Made by a program: the position numbers and the translations under genes
The notes under the pieces: model-generated
Told to the model about the DNA's origin: nothing
The model's input: only the letters and a program-made list of their open reading frames with translations
Databases searched by the model: none
DNA from: Pedobacter polaris
GTDB lineage: Bacteria; Bacteroidota; Bacteroidia; Sphingobacteriales; Sphingobacteriaceae
Assembly: GCF_005116505.1 (NCBI RefSeq)
Contig: NZ_SWBR01000003.1
Location: forward strand, 496,001-560,000
DNA length: 64,000 bases
Direction: 5' to 3'
Part shown: piece by piece, positions 7,534 to 16,368 of the stretch
Position numbering within the stretch: position 1 is the stretch's first letter
Layout of the letters: the number at the start of each line of letters is the position of its first letter

Positions 7534-9889
7534 CAATAATTAAGTGTTTGTATTTATTGTAAAGGAAGGAGATGATTAATAAAAGTACCCCAAGAGATAC
7601 AAAAACAATGGTTTTCGAAATGGTATCTAATGAAGAGATATCGTAGAAGAACAATTTAATTAGTGTGATGCCAAACAAAATTATGGCGCCGATCCGTAAG
7701 TGTTTTTTGTTTTTCCAAAGACCTATGCTAATTAAGAACAAAGCATAAACGCCCCATAAAATGCTCAGTCCTAGCTTATATCCATTTCGCATTCCATATA
7801 GTTCTAATAAGTGTAAAAGTTCACTGCTAATCACCCAAAGTACAGCGATGTACAACAAATAATCGAATGCAGTTTTATTGAACTTTTTCTTGAAAATTTC
7901 TGATTTACTAAGCTGATAACACATTCCCATCAATAGGACAAAAAAGGCCAAAGAGATATACCTTACGGTAATGTTCATTGTACTGCTTACAAAATACTGA
8001 TCGTTTTGTGAAATGTAAGTTTCTCTTAGTATACTTAAATTGTACAATCCCTCTGTTAAAAATGCAATAATTACAAAGAGGTTAATGATGGTGTTGGTAA
8101 TCGATAACTCATTGTTTTTTATTTTTTTAAGATTTAGATAAGTCAATCCACTTGCAAAAAACAGGGTGTAAATGTAGACCCAAGCCTTTTTAAGCCAAGG
8201 GATATTTTCATTGTAAACAATATTAATACCTCTTCCAGAAGGTGTTGTGTTTATTTTTGTCTGCTGATAAATATGCTGGAAATGATTAGCAATTTCAATT
8301 CTGAAAGTATAATAAACAGTGGCAATAAGTATGGTTGGTATCGCATAAGAAAGGATTTGTCTGATGGATAACACCTTACCAGTATCTTCCATATCCTTCG
8401 CTTTTCTAGTTACGATAAACATTCCTAAAAAAGCCAATATGAAGATCGAAGCACTTAAAAAACCAACGTTTAAGAAAGGTTTAACAGGTACGTAATCTGT
8501 ATCGTAATTAAATTCACTTGAGCTCATTGCCCAATCTTGCAATAAACTTAAAAAAGCTAAAAATACAAGTGGAAATGATAGCTTTTCATAAATTGTAATA
8601 TTCTTCATCCTGCCTAGATAGAACAAAATAGAAGCTTCAACTACCCAAAAAATAGTAACCCAATTGCCACTTAGCTGAACAGGGACAGCCATAGTAACGA
8701 ATGTAATTACCATTGCCAAAATGAAATAAAATAGGCTCTTGTCTGCCAGTTTACGTTTGTAAATTACTAGGCTTACCACAAAGTGGATAATTGCATTAAT
8801 TAGGGTAAATAAACCTAGCAATTCTTCGCCATTTTTATTTTCGCTTAAAATATAATAGCCTATTCCGTAAAATACGAAAGAATTTAAGAGCAAAACAATC
8901 ACATCTGAAATGCCAAAAATCTCTGCTTTGGTCACTTTATAAGCTAAGTTGCTGATATAAAAAGTAAGGAAAAAGATGGAAGCAAAGCTAAAAGCCAAGG
9001 TGAAATGTACGGTGTCTTTATAATCAAAAAGTAGCCAAGATGCGAATATTAACCATGTTAAGCCAAAAGACATATAGAACAATGGTTTCCAATATTTTTT
9101 AAAGCTTAGTATGAGTATTCCGATGTTGATAATGGCCATGTAAGTAAATAATACCGCAACTTTTCCAGAGCCATCACTCAGTAAAAAAGGAACGGCATAA
9201 GCACCCACTAAACCAATGTGTGCTATCACCTGTTTATTGTATTTAATAGCGGCAATAACTGTAAATGAAGTAAATATTACCATTAACACAAAAGCAAGTG
9301 TTTGCGGTATTAAACCATAAAAATCGTATGCAGCATAGGTAAGGAAGTACATTATGGCTATCGAACCACTCAATAAAACAGCGCTAAAACTTTCATATTT
9401 CGCTTTTAATTTTAGCGCAAAACCCATCAAGGCAATGCCAACTAAATAGCCTAAAATAATACGTGTTAAAGGGCTAAGCATATCTTTATCAATGGCATAT
9501 TTAGCACCAATGGCAACACCGATCACTAAAATTAAAATCCCAATTTTACTGATTAAATTCTCACCAATAAATTTCTCGAAATCAGACTTACCTAAATTTG
9601 CCCGCTTAAAATTATCACTAAAATTAGGTTGGCGATTTGCAGGTGGCGTAAATGTTGGAGGAGTTGATGAATGGGTACTTATTGGTGTGTTTTTTGGAGG
9701 AAAAATAACCTGCGGTTCAAGGTTTGAGAACACTTGTGTACTTAGAGCAATTGGTTCAGTACCTGGAGATTGTAATTGTTTAATCTCTTGTCGGAGGTTG
9801 TTGATTTCTGCCTCAAAAGTTTGCTGTTTAAGGGATAGATTTTCTAGCTTTAACAGTAAAATATTTAACCTTTCCTTGTCATTCTCCAT
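7511..9889 (-). CDS. DUF2339 family large polytopic membrane protein
   Basis: 792 residues. The first 45 residues form a coiled coil (LLLKLENLSLKQQTFEAEI...LRQEIKQLQ), followed by a Pro/Thr-rich linker (about 46-90), then KSDFEKFIGENLISKIGILILVIGVAIGAKYAIDKDMLSPLTRI, the hallmark entry into the DUF2339 membrane domain, with roughly twenty hydrophobic helices to the end. The molecular role is unknown; family and partner suggest an envelope function. It is translated just ahead of, and overlapping, the DUF3999 gene. Confidence 0.82.
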   Translation of the reverse strand: MENDKERLNILLLKLENLSLKQQTFEAEINNLRQEIKQLQSPGTEPIALSTQVFSNLEPQVIFPPKNTPISTHSSTPPTFTPPANRQPNFSDNFKRANLGKSDFEKFIGENLISKIGILILVIGVAIGAKYAIDKDMLSPLTRIILGYLVGIALMGFALKLKAKYESFSAVLLSGSIAIMYFLTYAAYDFYGLIPQTLAFVLMVIFTSFTVIAAIKYNKQVIAHIGLVGAYAVPFLLSDGSGKVAVLFTYMAIINIGILILSFKKYWKPLFYMSFGLTWLIFASWLLFDYKDTVHFTLAFSFASIFFLTFYISNLAYKVTKAEIFGISDVIVLLLNSFVFYGIGYYILSENKNGEELLGLFTLINAIIHFVVSLVIYKRKLADKSLFYFILAMVITFVTMAVPVQLSGNWVTIFWVVEASILFYLGRMKNITIYEKLSFPLVFLAFLSLLQDWAMSSSEFNYDTDYVPVKPFLNVGFLSASIFILAFLGMFIVTRKAKDMEDTGKVLSIRQILSYAIPTILIATVYYTFRIEIANHFQHIYQQTKINTTPSGRGINIVYNENIPWLKKAWVYIYTLFFASGLTYLNLKKIKNNELSITNTIINLFVIIAFLTEGLYNLSILRETYISQNDQYFVSSTMNITVRYISLAFFVLLMGMCYQLSKSEIFKKKFNKTAFDYLLYIAVLWVISSELLHLLELYGMRNGYKLGLSILWGVYALFLISIGLWKNKKHLRIGAIILFGITLIKLFFYDISSLDTISKTIVFVSLGVLLLIISFLYNKYKHLIIDDVKTEN

Positions 9890-10150
9890 TCGTATAGTTT
9901 ATGGTAAGTTTTATTAAATATAGCAATGATTGCGACAAGGTTGACTATTTAATTCAAAGTTTAACTTATTCATCAAATGATTTTCTATAAAGGAAATACA
10001 AATGCTTTTTTGGAAAGTAGTTCGCCTATACACTACCTCTACTTAAGCCTATTATTAAACTTCGTAAGTTTTTAAGGGAACCAAAAAGATGCTTCTATTG
10101 TGCGATTTAAAATACAAGGATTGTAAAACTATTAAAGGTTACATAGTGAA

Positions 10151-10585
10151 TTATTGTGACCAGTTCTTTTGGGATAGATTATCAAGGCTATCAGCTTTTT
10201 TGTACGTGTTAAATATAAAGTTGTTACCGTACTTTTTAAATAGCAGTTGTTGCATTTTTATACTATAGCAATTCATTTCGGATAATGGCACACAACCTCC
10301 TGAAATTGCTTTAGTTTTGTAATTAGCTAATAGGTTTAATCTGAATATTTTATTGTTTGCAATATTTCCCAATCCCCAAAATACGACTTGATATTCTCCT
10401 TTCTTAAAGTCAATAGCAGCATTTTCTTTAGCAATTGAACAAGTTGGACACTTATAATAGAGTGTTGCAAAAGTTTCGTCTTGCCAAAAATACATTTGTG
10501 GAATTACAAAATAGTATGCACTTGCTAAACCAAGAATTATAAAATTTAATGCAGAAGCGTATATGGAGATTTTTATAAAGTTCAT
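10151..10585 (-). CDS. Hypothetical membrane-anchored protein with CPTC motif
   Basis: 144 residues with one N-terminal hydrophobic segment (ASALNFIILGLASAYYFVIP), probably a membrane anchor, followed by an extracytoplasmic part containing CPTC (YYKCPTCSIAKENAAIDFKKGEYQ begins here) and two further Cys (GGCVP, MNCYS). Four cysteines in an exported domain could form disulfides or bind a metal. I do not recognise the family. It stands between gene-poor sequence and kptA, both on the minus strand, 41 bases upstream of nothing else obvious. Confidence 0.55.
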   Translation of the reverse strand: MNFIKISIYASALNFIILGLASAYYFVIPQMYFWQDETFATLYYKCPTCSIAKENAAIDFKKGEYQVVFWGLGNIANNKIFRLNLLANYKTKAISGGCVPLSEMNCYSIKMQQLLFKKYGNNFIFNTYKKADSLDNLSQKNWSQ

Positions 10586-10626
10586 AAGCTGATAATATGA
10601 TCAATCACTTATATGATGATCAATTT

Positions 10627-11187
10627 TTAGCTTTCCATAATTTCATTTGCTAAATATTTTGCAGGAACATAGTCCGTTAACCAAACTCCATTTTCAGCTA
10701 AATAGAAATTGAATTGATCATTAAACATTTCTTCTGCATTAACTGTAAAAACAAAAGGTTTTCCATGTCTACTGCCTACATTAATGGCTGTTTCAAAATC
10801 TACACTTAAATGTACATGTTGCCTGCTCTGTTTTTCTATTCCAGATTTAAAAATAAAGGCTGCAGTTTTTACCGCTGTGCCATGGTACAATAATTTAGGT
10901 GGCTTTTGAGGAGTGTAAGCCAAATCAATACTGACAGAATGACCTTGACTGGCTCTAATTTTATCGAAGGTTTCATTAAATGCAAAACGTTTTTTATTAT
11001 TTGTTTCAACAATGTAATTGAGTGTCTCTTGGTCTAATTTAATGTCATGAGCAATAGCTTTTTCGATAAGAATAGTAATATCTGTCCAACCATTTTCATC
11101 TAATTCAATTCCAATGAGTTCTGGATGATGCCTTAATACGTAACTTAAAAATTTACTTATTCTTTTACTTTCCTTCTCGCTTAACAT
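10627..11187 (-). CDS. kptA: RNA 2'-phosphotransferase (Tpt1/KptA family)
   Basis: 186 residues, the usual size. The enzyme transfers an internal RNA 2'-phosphate to NAD+, giving ADP-ribose 1'',2''-cyclic phosphate. Seen: SKFLSYVLRHHPELIGIELDENGW (Arg/His-rich N-terminal half that binds RNA), LLYHGTA with the NAD-binding His, and RQHVHLSVDFETA with a catalytic His pair, then VFTVNAEEMF. In yeast it finishes tRNA splicing; bacteria lack that reaction, so its substrate here is not known. It is a single-gene unit between a repeat (11281-11359) and the CPTC protein. Confidence 0.92.
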   Translation of the reverse strand: MLSEKESKRISKFLSYVLRHHPELIGIELDENGWTDITILIEKAIAHDIKLDQETLNYIVETNNKKRFAFNETFDKIRASQGHSVSIDLAYTPQKPPKLLYHGTAVKTAAFIFKSGIEKQSRQHVHLSVDFETAINVGSRHGKPFVFTVNAEEMFNDQFNFYLAENGVWLTDYVPAKYLANEIMES

Positions 11188-11280
11188 TTAAACTCAATTA
11201 TTATACGAATATAACCTTTTGTGAATTGCTATGGAAACGAAAATAGTACGGCCGAGAGCGGGGCAAAATGCTTAATAAAC

Positions 11281-11359
11281 TTGTCATTCCACCTCTGGAG
11301 GAATCCATTGGCGGGATTAATAATCAAGCGAGATTCATCGCTTCGCTCTGAATGACAAA
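11281..11359. repeat. Intergenic inverted repeat, TTGTCATTC...GAATGACAA family
   Basis: TTGTCATTC at 11281-11289 is mirrored by GAATGACAA at 11350-11358, with an imperfectly paired interior (GAGGAATC, GAGATTC, CGCTTCGC). It ends at the hscA stop codon. Related elements are at 17804-17840 and 50780-50841. It probably folds as a transcript-end hairpin for hscA. Confidence 0.7.
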
Positions 11360-13222
11360 TTATTGCTCGTCTATACTCTTACCTTTCATGGCTTGGCCAA
11401 CAGCCATATCCATTAAGCGTTCTGCAAAAGGACGGGTAAATTCATTTAATTCATCTGCTTTTTTAAGGATGAGGTCTTTCTCGCCTGTTTCTAATGCTTC
11501 TTTTAATGCTGTAATATGCGCATTGGTAGCATTAATTTCTGCTTCAGTTAAAATTTGACTGTTTTTATTGATAAATCTTTCAGCTGTATAAACTAACTGT
11601 TCGCCTTCGCTTTTAGCTTCAATCAGCATTCGTTGTTCAACATCGCTTTTTGCATTTTCTATGCTGTCAATCAACATTTTCTCAACGGTATCATCACTTA
11701 GTCCATAACTAGGTACAATATCTATTTCTTGTTTTACACCAGAACGTAATTCTATCGCTTGAACTGTTAAAATTCCATCTGCATTTAACATAAAATTGAT
11801 GTCGACTTTTGGTAAACCTGCAGGCATTGCTGGGATTCCCTTTAAATCGAATTCGGCCAATTTGCGATTTTCCTTTACTAAATCACGTTCACCTTGGTAA
11901 ACAGAAATCTTCATGTTTATTTGCCCATCAATTGAAGTGGTATATTGGCGACCAGCTTTGGTAGGTATTTTGCTATTTCTTGCAATAATCACATCCATTA
12001 AGCCTCCCATAGTTTCAATTCCTAAAGAAAGTGGTGTAACATCTAGTAATAAAATATCAGATCTATTTCCCGCCAAAATATCTGCTTGGATAGCTGCCCC
12101 AAGTGCAACAACTTCATCAGGGTTAATCTGATCATGTGGTTGGCGATTAAAGAAATCAGTTACCGCTTGTTTAACATAAGGGGTACGAGTTGAGCCGCCT
12201 ACTAAAACAACTTCATCAATTTCGCTAACGTTAAGATTTGCATCAGCTAAAGCCTGTTTGCAACAGGTTAAAGTTTCAGCAACTTTATCCGCAATCAACT
12301 GCTCAAAAGTTTGTTTGTCTAAAGTGCACCAAATCTCGCCCAATTGCTCATTGTATAAGTTTTGGGTAGATAATGCTTTTTTAGCGGCTTCGGCCTGTAA
12401 ACGTAGCGTTTGCATTAAGATATTGTCTTTCGCAACATCGACTGGATTTAGCTTATTTTTCTCTATCCAATAGTTTAAGATGGCTCTATCAAAATCATCG
12501 CCACCTAAAAAGGTATTGCCATTGGTGGCTAAAACTTCAAATATCCCATTTTGGATTTGAAGAATAGAAACATCAAAAGTTCCCCCACCTAAATCGTATA
12601 CCGCAATGGTTTTTTGCTGTGTTGGATCAAGACCAATTCCATAGGCTAAACTCGCCGCTGTTGGCTCATTTACAATCCTTAAAACATCTAATCCTGCAAG
12701 TTTACCCGCATCACGAGTTGCTTGTCTTTGACTATCATTAAAGTATGCAGGAACGGTAATCACCGCTCTATTAACTGGTGTTTTTAAAGCATGTTCTGCT
12801 CTTGCCTTTAGTTCCTTTAAAATTTCAGCAGAAAGCTCAATTGGTGTATAAAACCTATTTCCTACTTTAATTTTTACTAAGGCATCCGTATCGTCATCAA
12901 TAATTTTATAAGAAAAAATATCTTGGTGACTGGCAATATCCTTATAAGAACGACCCAATAATCTTTTTACAGAAAAAATAGTATTTGTCGGGTCGGTAGT
13001 TAAAAAAGCTTTAGCTTCATTACCAACTTCTGCGTCTCCATGCTCATTAAAATGCACAACAGAAGGTACTAAAAGCCCTTTTCCGGTATCGTTAATTACC
13101 TGAGGATTTTTATCTGGATTGATAAATGCAACCAAACTGTTGGTAGTGCCTAAATCTATGCCTACAATAATTTCTTCTTGTTGTAATGAGCCTGTCGACA
13201 GGTTGATGGATATTTTTGCCAT
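11360..13222 (-). CDS. hscA: Hsp70-type Fe-S cluster assembly chaperone HscA
   Basis: 620 residues, close to HscA (about 616) and shorter than most DnaK. N-terminal ATPase: VGIDLGTTNSLVAF (about 20-33), TVPAYFNDSQRQATRDAGKLAGL, VYDLGGGTFDVSIL, and VVLVGGSTRTPYV; substrate-binding domain with DVTPLSLGIETMGG. The N-terminal extension before the first phosphate loop (SINLSTGSLQQEEI) and lack of a DnaK-like Gly-rich acidic tail favour HscA over DnaK. HscA with HscB releases [2Fe-2S] clusters from IscU. No hscB or iscU is adjacent, but an ISC-type ferredoxin and iscX lie at 29.9-30.5 kb. Confidence 0.85.
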   Translation of the reverse strand: MAKISINLSTGSLQQEEIIVGIDLGTTNSLVAFINPDKNPQVINDTGKGLLVPSVVHFNEHGDAEVGNEAKAFLTTDPTNTIFSVKRLLGRSYKDIASHQDIFSYKIIDDDTDALVKIKVGNRFYTPIELSAEILKELKARAEHALKTPVNRAVITVPAYFNDSQRQATRDAGKLAGLDVLRIVNEPTAASLAYGIGLDPTQQKTIAVYDLGGGTFDVSILQIQNGIFEVLATNGNTFLGGDDFDRAILNYWIEKNKLNPVDVAKDNILMQTLRLQAEAAKKALSTQNLYNEQLGEIWCTLDKQTFEQLIADKVAETLTCCKQALADANLNVSEIDEVVLVGGSTRTPYVKQAVTDFFNRQPHDQINPDEVVALGAAIQADILAGNRSDILLLDVTPLSLGIETMGGLMDVIIARNSKIPTKAGRQYTTSIDGQINMKISVYQGERDLVKENRKLAEFDLKGIPAMPAGLPKVDINFMLNADGILTVQAIELRSGVKQEIDIVPSYGLSDDTVEKMLIDSIENAKSDVEQRMLIEAKSEGEQLVYTAERFINKNSQILTEAEINATNAHITALKEALETGEKDLILKKADELNEFTRPFAERLMDMAVGQAMKGKSIDEQ

Positions 13223-13229
13223 AACAGCG

Positions 13230-13237
13230 CAAATTTA
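13230..13237 (-). promoter_or_regulatory. -7 box of the hscA promoter
   Basis: On the minus strand this reads TAAATTTG, a match to TAnnTTTG. Only seven bases separate it from the ATG of hscA, so the mRNA should be leaderless or nearly so. Confidence 0.55.
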
Positions 13238-13316
13238 CGTTAATGTTTTAGTGTTGGAAAGTTTTAATGTTTTTTAAAAGTCAGAAAGACGGAGGTTGTG
13301 GCTTATAAACTTCTTT

Positions 13317-14546
13317 CTACTTGTTCTTCTCTTCAATCCAAAGTGACAAATATTTTGTGCTTTGTAAAGTATGGTGATGTAACAATTGTCCGAAAAAGTT
13401 TTGTTGACGATGTATTTTTAAATTAATTAAAATGTTTGTCATCCGATCTATGAAAGCATTTTGGAATTTATTTTCACTGTAACGTTCGTTAATGATTTTT
13501 ATTCCATTTTGTTGGGCATGTAACCACAGGTTTTTATCTTGGTAAAGTGTTATTGCTTTTGTGATGAAAAGTTCAATATCATCCTCAATAAAACCATTCC
13601 ATTCTAAATTTCCTTTCATAGCCTCTGCGCCAACTGTTGTAGTAATTGATGGAGTTCCAACTTGCATAGCGTCAATAAATTTCCCTTTAACTCCCGCACC
13701 AAATTGAATTGGAGCCAGTAAAACCCTATGTTTAGCAATCACTGCCCTTGCATTTTCAGCTCTACCAATGATATTGAAATTCTCTTTAGGGTTATTTAAT
13801 TGCAAGACTTTTTGGCTAGGATAAGCCCCATAGATGTTCAGCTTTGCTCCTTGTATTTTTTTGCTTAAGGATGGCCAAATTGTTGTCTTAAGGAATTGAA
13901 CAGTATTCCAGTTTGGTTCGTGCAAAAAATTACCAATAAAAATAAAATCTGCTCTATGTTCAAATGATAGCCAATTGTCTGTTTCGGTGATTTCCTTTTC
14001 TAGAAATGGGAGGTAATGCAATAATGAAGGATCAATTTTAAACTGCTCTAGAAGAATTTTTATTTCATCTTCAGAAATAATCAATGATAAATCACAACGC
14101 AAAATAGAAGCAATTTCTCTTTTTGCATGTGCTGTAAATAAATCTTCTTTTGTTAAAGTAAAGTTGGTCTTATGTGCTTGTTGGCGAGCTTGGCGAAGAA
14201 AATGTAAATCTTCAGTATCTAGAATTGTCATCGCTTCTGGGCATTCTTGATGTACCCGCCATCCATATTGTTCTTCAGTTATAAATCGATCGAACATCAC
14301 CACATCAGGTTTGATATTTTTGACTAAATCATTAAAACCTTCATCATTTAGCTTAATAGCTTGTTCTTTAACTCCGATACTTGATAAATCAAAACTGAAA
14401 TCGCTCTTTAATGCAGCACATGCAAAAATGATTTCATAACCTTTGGTAAGAAATAAATTAATTAATTGAATCATTCTAGTGCCAGCAGCCGAAGATGTGG
14501 GTTCTGGCCAGACTAACCCAATAATCAATATTCTTTTCTTCGTCAT
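13317..14546 (-). CDS. Glycosyltransferase, GT4-like (GT-B fold)
   Basis: 409 residues. The N-terminal Rossmann half starts KKRILIIGLVWPEPTSSAAGTRMIQLINLF, the common opening of GT-B enzymes. The C-terminal nucleotide-sugar half has ADFIFIGNFLHEPN, LNIYGAYP, and the donor-site motif FGAGVKGKFIDAMQVGTPSITTTVGAEAM. Donor and acceptor cannot be inferred. It stands alone on the minus strand between hscA and the divergent miaE; its own 3' spacer holds two GTCAGAAA-type octamers at 13280-13295. Confidence 0.75.
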   Translation of the reverse strand: MTKKRILIIGLVWPEPTSSAAGTRMIQLINLFLTKGYEIIFACAALKSDFSFDLSSIGVKEQAIKLNDEGFNDLVKNIKPDVVMFDRFITEEQYGWRVHQECPEAMTILDTEDLHFLRQARQQAHKTNFTLTKEDLFTAHAKREIASILRCDLSLIISEDEIKILLEQFKIDPSLLHYLPFLEKEITETDNWLSFEHRADFIFIGNFLHEPNWNTVQFLKTTIWPSLSKKIQGAKLNIYGAYPSQKVLQLNNPKENFNIIGRAENARAVIAKHRVLLAPIQFGAGVKGKFIDAMQVGTPSITTTVGAEAMKGNLEWNGFIEDDIELFITKAITLYQDKNLWLHAQQNGIKIINERYSENKFQNAFIDRMTNILINLKIHRQQNFFGQLLHHHTLQSTKYLSLWIEEKNK

Positions 14547-14613
14547 TAATTTATTTTTTGTGCAAAATAAGATGTTTTTATCTCACAATTTTAAAAGCCA
14601 TGCTATTTATTTC

Positions 14614-14621
14614 TAATTTTG
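14614..14621 (+). promoter_or_regulatory. -7 box of the miaE promoter
   Basis: TAATTTTG matches TAnnTTTG, 24 bases before the ATG at 14646. Confidence 0.55.
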
Positions 14622-14645
14622 ATGTGCTAAGTATCAATTAAACAC

Positions 14646-15227
14646 ATGCTAGGATTAAAATTGTTGACAGACCCACGTTGGGCTAATATTGCAGAATCGA
14701 ATTTAGAAGAGATTTTAACTGACCATGCTTGGTGTGAGCAGAAAGCGGCTACTAATGCTATTAATTTAATTGCTGATAATTGCGAGCATCAAGATTTGGT
14801 AGATGAACTAACATTAATTGCGTTAGAGGAAATGCAGCATTTTCAGCAAGTAGTGAACATCATCAAAGAAAGAGGTTATACTTTAGGCCGTGGACGTAAG
14901 GACGACTATGTTGGGCAATTAATGAAGTTCTGTAAAAAAGATGGTTCTAGAAATAATTCTTTTATAGAGAGACTGTTATTTGCAGCTATGATTGAAGCCA
15001 GAAGTTGCGAACGTTTTCGAGTACTTTCCCAAAATATTAAAGACAAAGAGCTGGCAAAATTTTATCATGATTTAATGGTGTCTGAAGCAGGACATTATAC
15101 TACTTTCTTAAACTTCGCCCGTAAATATACAATAGACGTGGATATAGATAAACGATGGAAAGAATGGTTGGAGTTTGAAGGAGAATTGATTAAAAGCTTT
15201 GGTAAAAAAGAAGCGATACATGGTTAG
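14646..15227 (+). CDS. miaE: MiaE-type tRNA hydroxylase (diiron)
   Basis: 193 residues, the normal size for MiaE, which hydroxylates the isopentenyl side chain of ms2i6A37 in tRNA using a non-heme diiron site. The ferritin-like ligands are visible: Glu31 (AWCEQKAA), Glu62-x2-His65 (LEEMQHF), Glu117 (MIEARSCERF) and Glu147-x2-His150 (VSEAGHY). The N-terminal LKLLTDPRWANIA and the RSCERF motif are typical. It is monocistronic, with its own promoter and a hairpin right after its stop. Confidence 0.92.
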   Translation: MLGLKLLTDPRWANIAESNLEEILTDHAWCEQKAATNAINLIADNCEHQDLVDELTLIALEEMQHFQQVVNIIKERGYTLGRGRKDDYVGQLMKFCKKDGSRNNSFIERLLFAAMIEARSCERFRVLSQNIKDKELAKFYHDLMVSEAGHYTTFLNFARKYTIDVDIDKRWKEWLEFEGELIKSFGKKEAIHG

Positions 15228-15239
15228 ATCAGATCTCAA

Positions 15240-15273
15240 TTTTCAGTTAACTCCAACTGGATATAACTGAAAA
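15240..15273. terminator. Hairpin between convergent miaE and DUF3810 genes
   Basis: TTTTCAGTTA (15240-15249) and TAACTGAAAA (15264-15273) are perfect 10-base arms around a 14-base loop. The hairpin has T/A-rich ends in both directions and fits the 49-base gap between the two stop codons, so it probably serves as a bidirectional terminator. The words CAGTT/AACTG recur in other spacers (see findings). Confidence 0.7.
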
Positions 15274-15276
15274 CTG

Positions 15277-16365
15277 TCAATTGGCAACTGCAAGCTGGCT
15301 TCTATGTATATTCCACAGCCAAACTACAATGTTCTGGTAACTTTTAATTCCTCTTTTTTGGTTATTGAGTTTTAAAAATTTGTCGAAAGCTACCCCCATG
15401 TAAGTAGACATCTGACCGTTATACTTTGCCCAAAATTCATTTTCTGCTTTAAAGTTGGCCAAAACACCTGGGTCAATTTTATCCCGCAAGGCTAAGTAAT
15501 CTTCTGGAGATTTAAATCTAATTTCTAATAAAATGTACCTCAGCATATTGTAATTTACTGAATACTGAAAATTTACATCCTTACTATTACTGCCAACAAG
15601 ATAAGCAGTTAAGTTCGCCTCATCTTCTCTAGCTACACCTATTTGGTGAGAAATTTCATGAAGTGTTACAAAAGGCAAAACCCAAGCAGGTAATTTCATA
15701 TTTACATTTGCTTCTCCGCTTAATGGATTATAATAACCTTCAATTCCTATTTTACTAATTGCCCACCCATTAATTACTGGTTTTACTGATGGAACTTGAT
15801 AGTTGAAAAATGGATTTTTTTGAGCTAAACTTTGATAGTCTGAAACTGCCTTTATGCGAAGTTGTTTGATGTCATAACTTAAGTTTGGTGAGATTTTAGG
15901 TTGTAGTTTATTGAGTTTTTCTATGAAGTAATCTCCTAAAATTACTAGTTCAGTAACTGAATATTTTTCGTCACTGATATTTAATTGCTGGGTAATGCTT
16001 GGCCTAGAATAATTTAGGCCCCAAAGCAATTTAAAACTGATATAAAAAATTAGAAATGTATTGATAATAGAGAGTGGAATAGCAAGCTTATCGCTTTTTT
16101 GCCAACCATTCTTCTTAATCCGCCAAAAGAATTGAAAAATTAATCTTAAGATATAAATGATTAGCGCTACATATAAAATATCACCTAAGGCATAAGGGAA
16201 TAAAGAGGAAATCCACCTTAAAACAGCGGAGATAATTGGGAATAATCCCTTAGAATAAAAGCTGAGAACTATTTCTGGAAATAAGCCAAATAGAAAGATA
16301 GCTAAAGCAATACCTATTATGATGGCAGATTTAATGAATAACTTTTTAGGCGTTGTAGTTTGCAT
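15277..16365 (-). CDS. DUF3810 family membrane protein with HExxH zinc motif
   Basis: 362 residues. Three to four N-terminal hydrophobic helices (about 12-130) precede a soluble domain carrying LHEISHQIGVAREDEANL (about 233-250): HEISH is a gluzincin-like HExxH, and the downstream EDEAN may give the third ligand Glu. This matches DUF3810, a putative membrane metallopeptidase family common in Bacteroidota. Substrate unknown. The start is three bases from the dihydroorotase stop codon, so the two are very likely cotranscribed. Confidence 0.8.
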   Translation of the reverse strand: MQTTTPKKLFIKSAIIIGIALAIFLFGLFPEIVLSFYSKGLFPIISAVLRWISSLFPYALGDILYVALIIYILRLIFQFFWRIKKNGWQKSDKLAIPLSIINTFLIFYISFKLLWGLNYSRPSITQQLNISDEKYSVTELVILGDYFIEKLNKLQPKISPNLSYDIKQLRIKAVSDYQSLAQKNPFFNYQVPSVKPVINGWAISKIGIEGYYNPLSGEANVNMKLPAWVLPFVTLHEISHQIGVAREDEANLTAYLVGSNSKDVNFQYSVNYNMLRYILLEIRFKSPEDYLALRDKIDPGVLANFKAENEFWAKYNGQMSTYMGVAFDKFLKLNNQKRGIKSYQNIVVWLWNIHRSQLAVAN

Positions 16366-16368
16366 AAA

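Noticed and set aside
9492..9917. 141-codon plus-strand ORF
   Set aside because: It lies entirely within the DUF2339 gene on the other strand, and its sequence is Gly/Leu-rich with no family resemblance.
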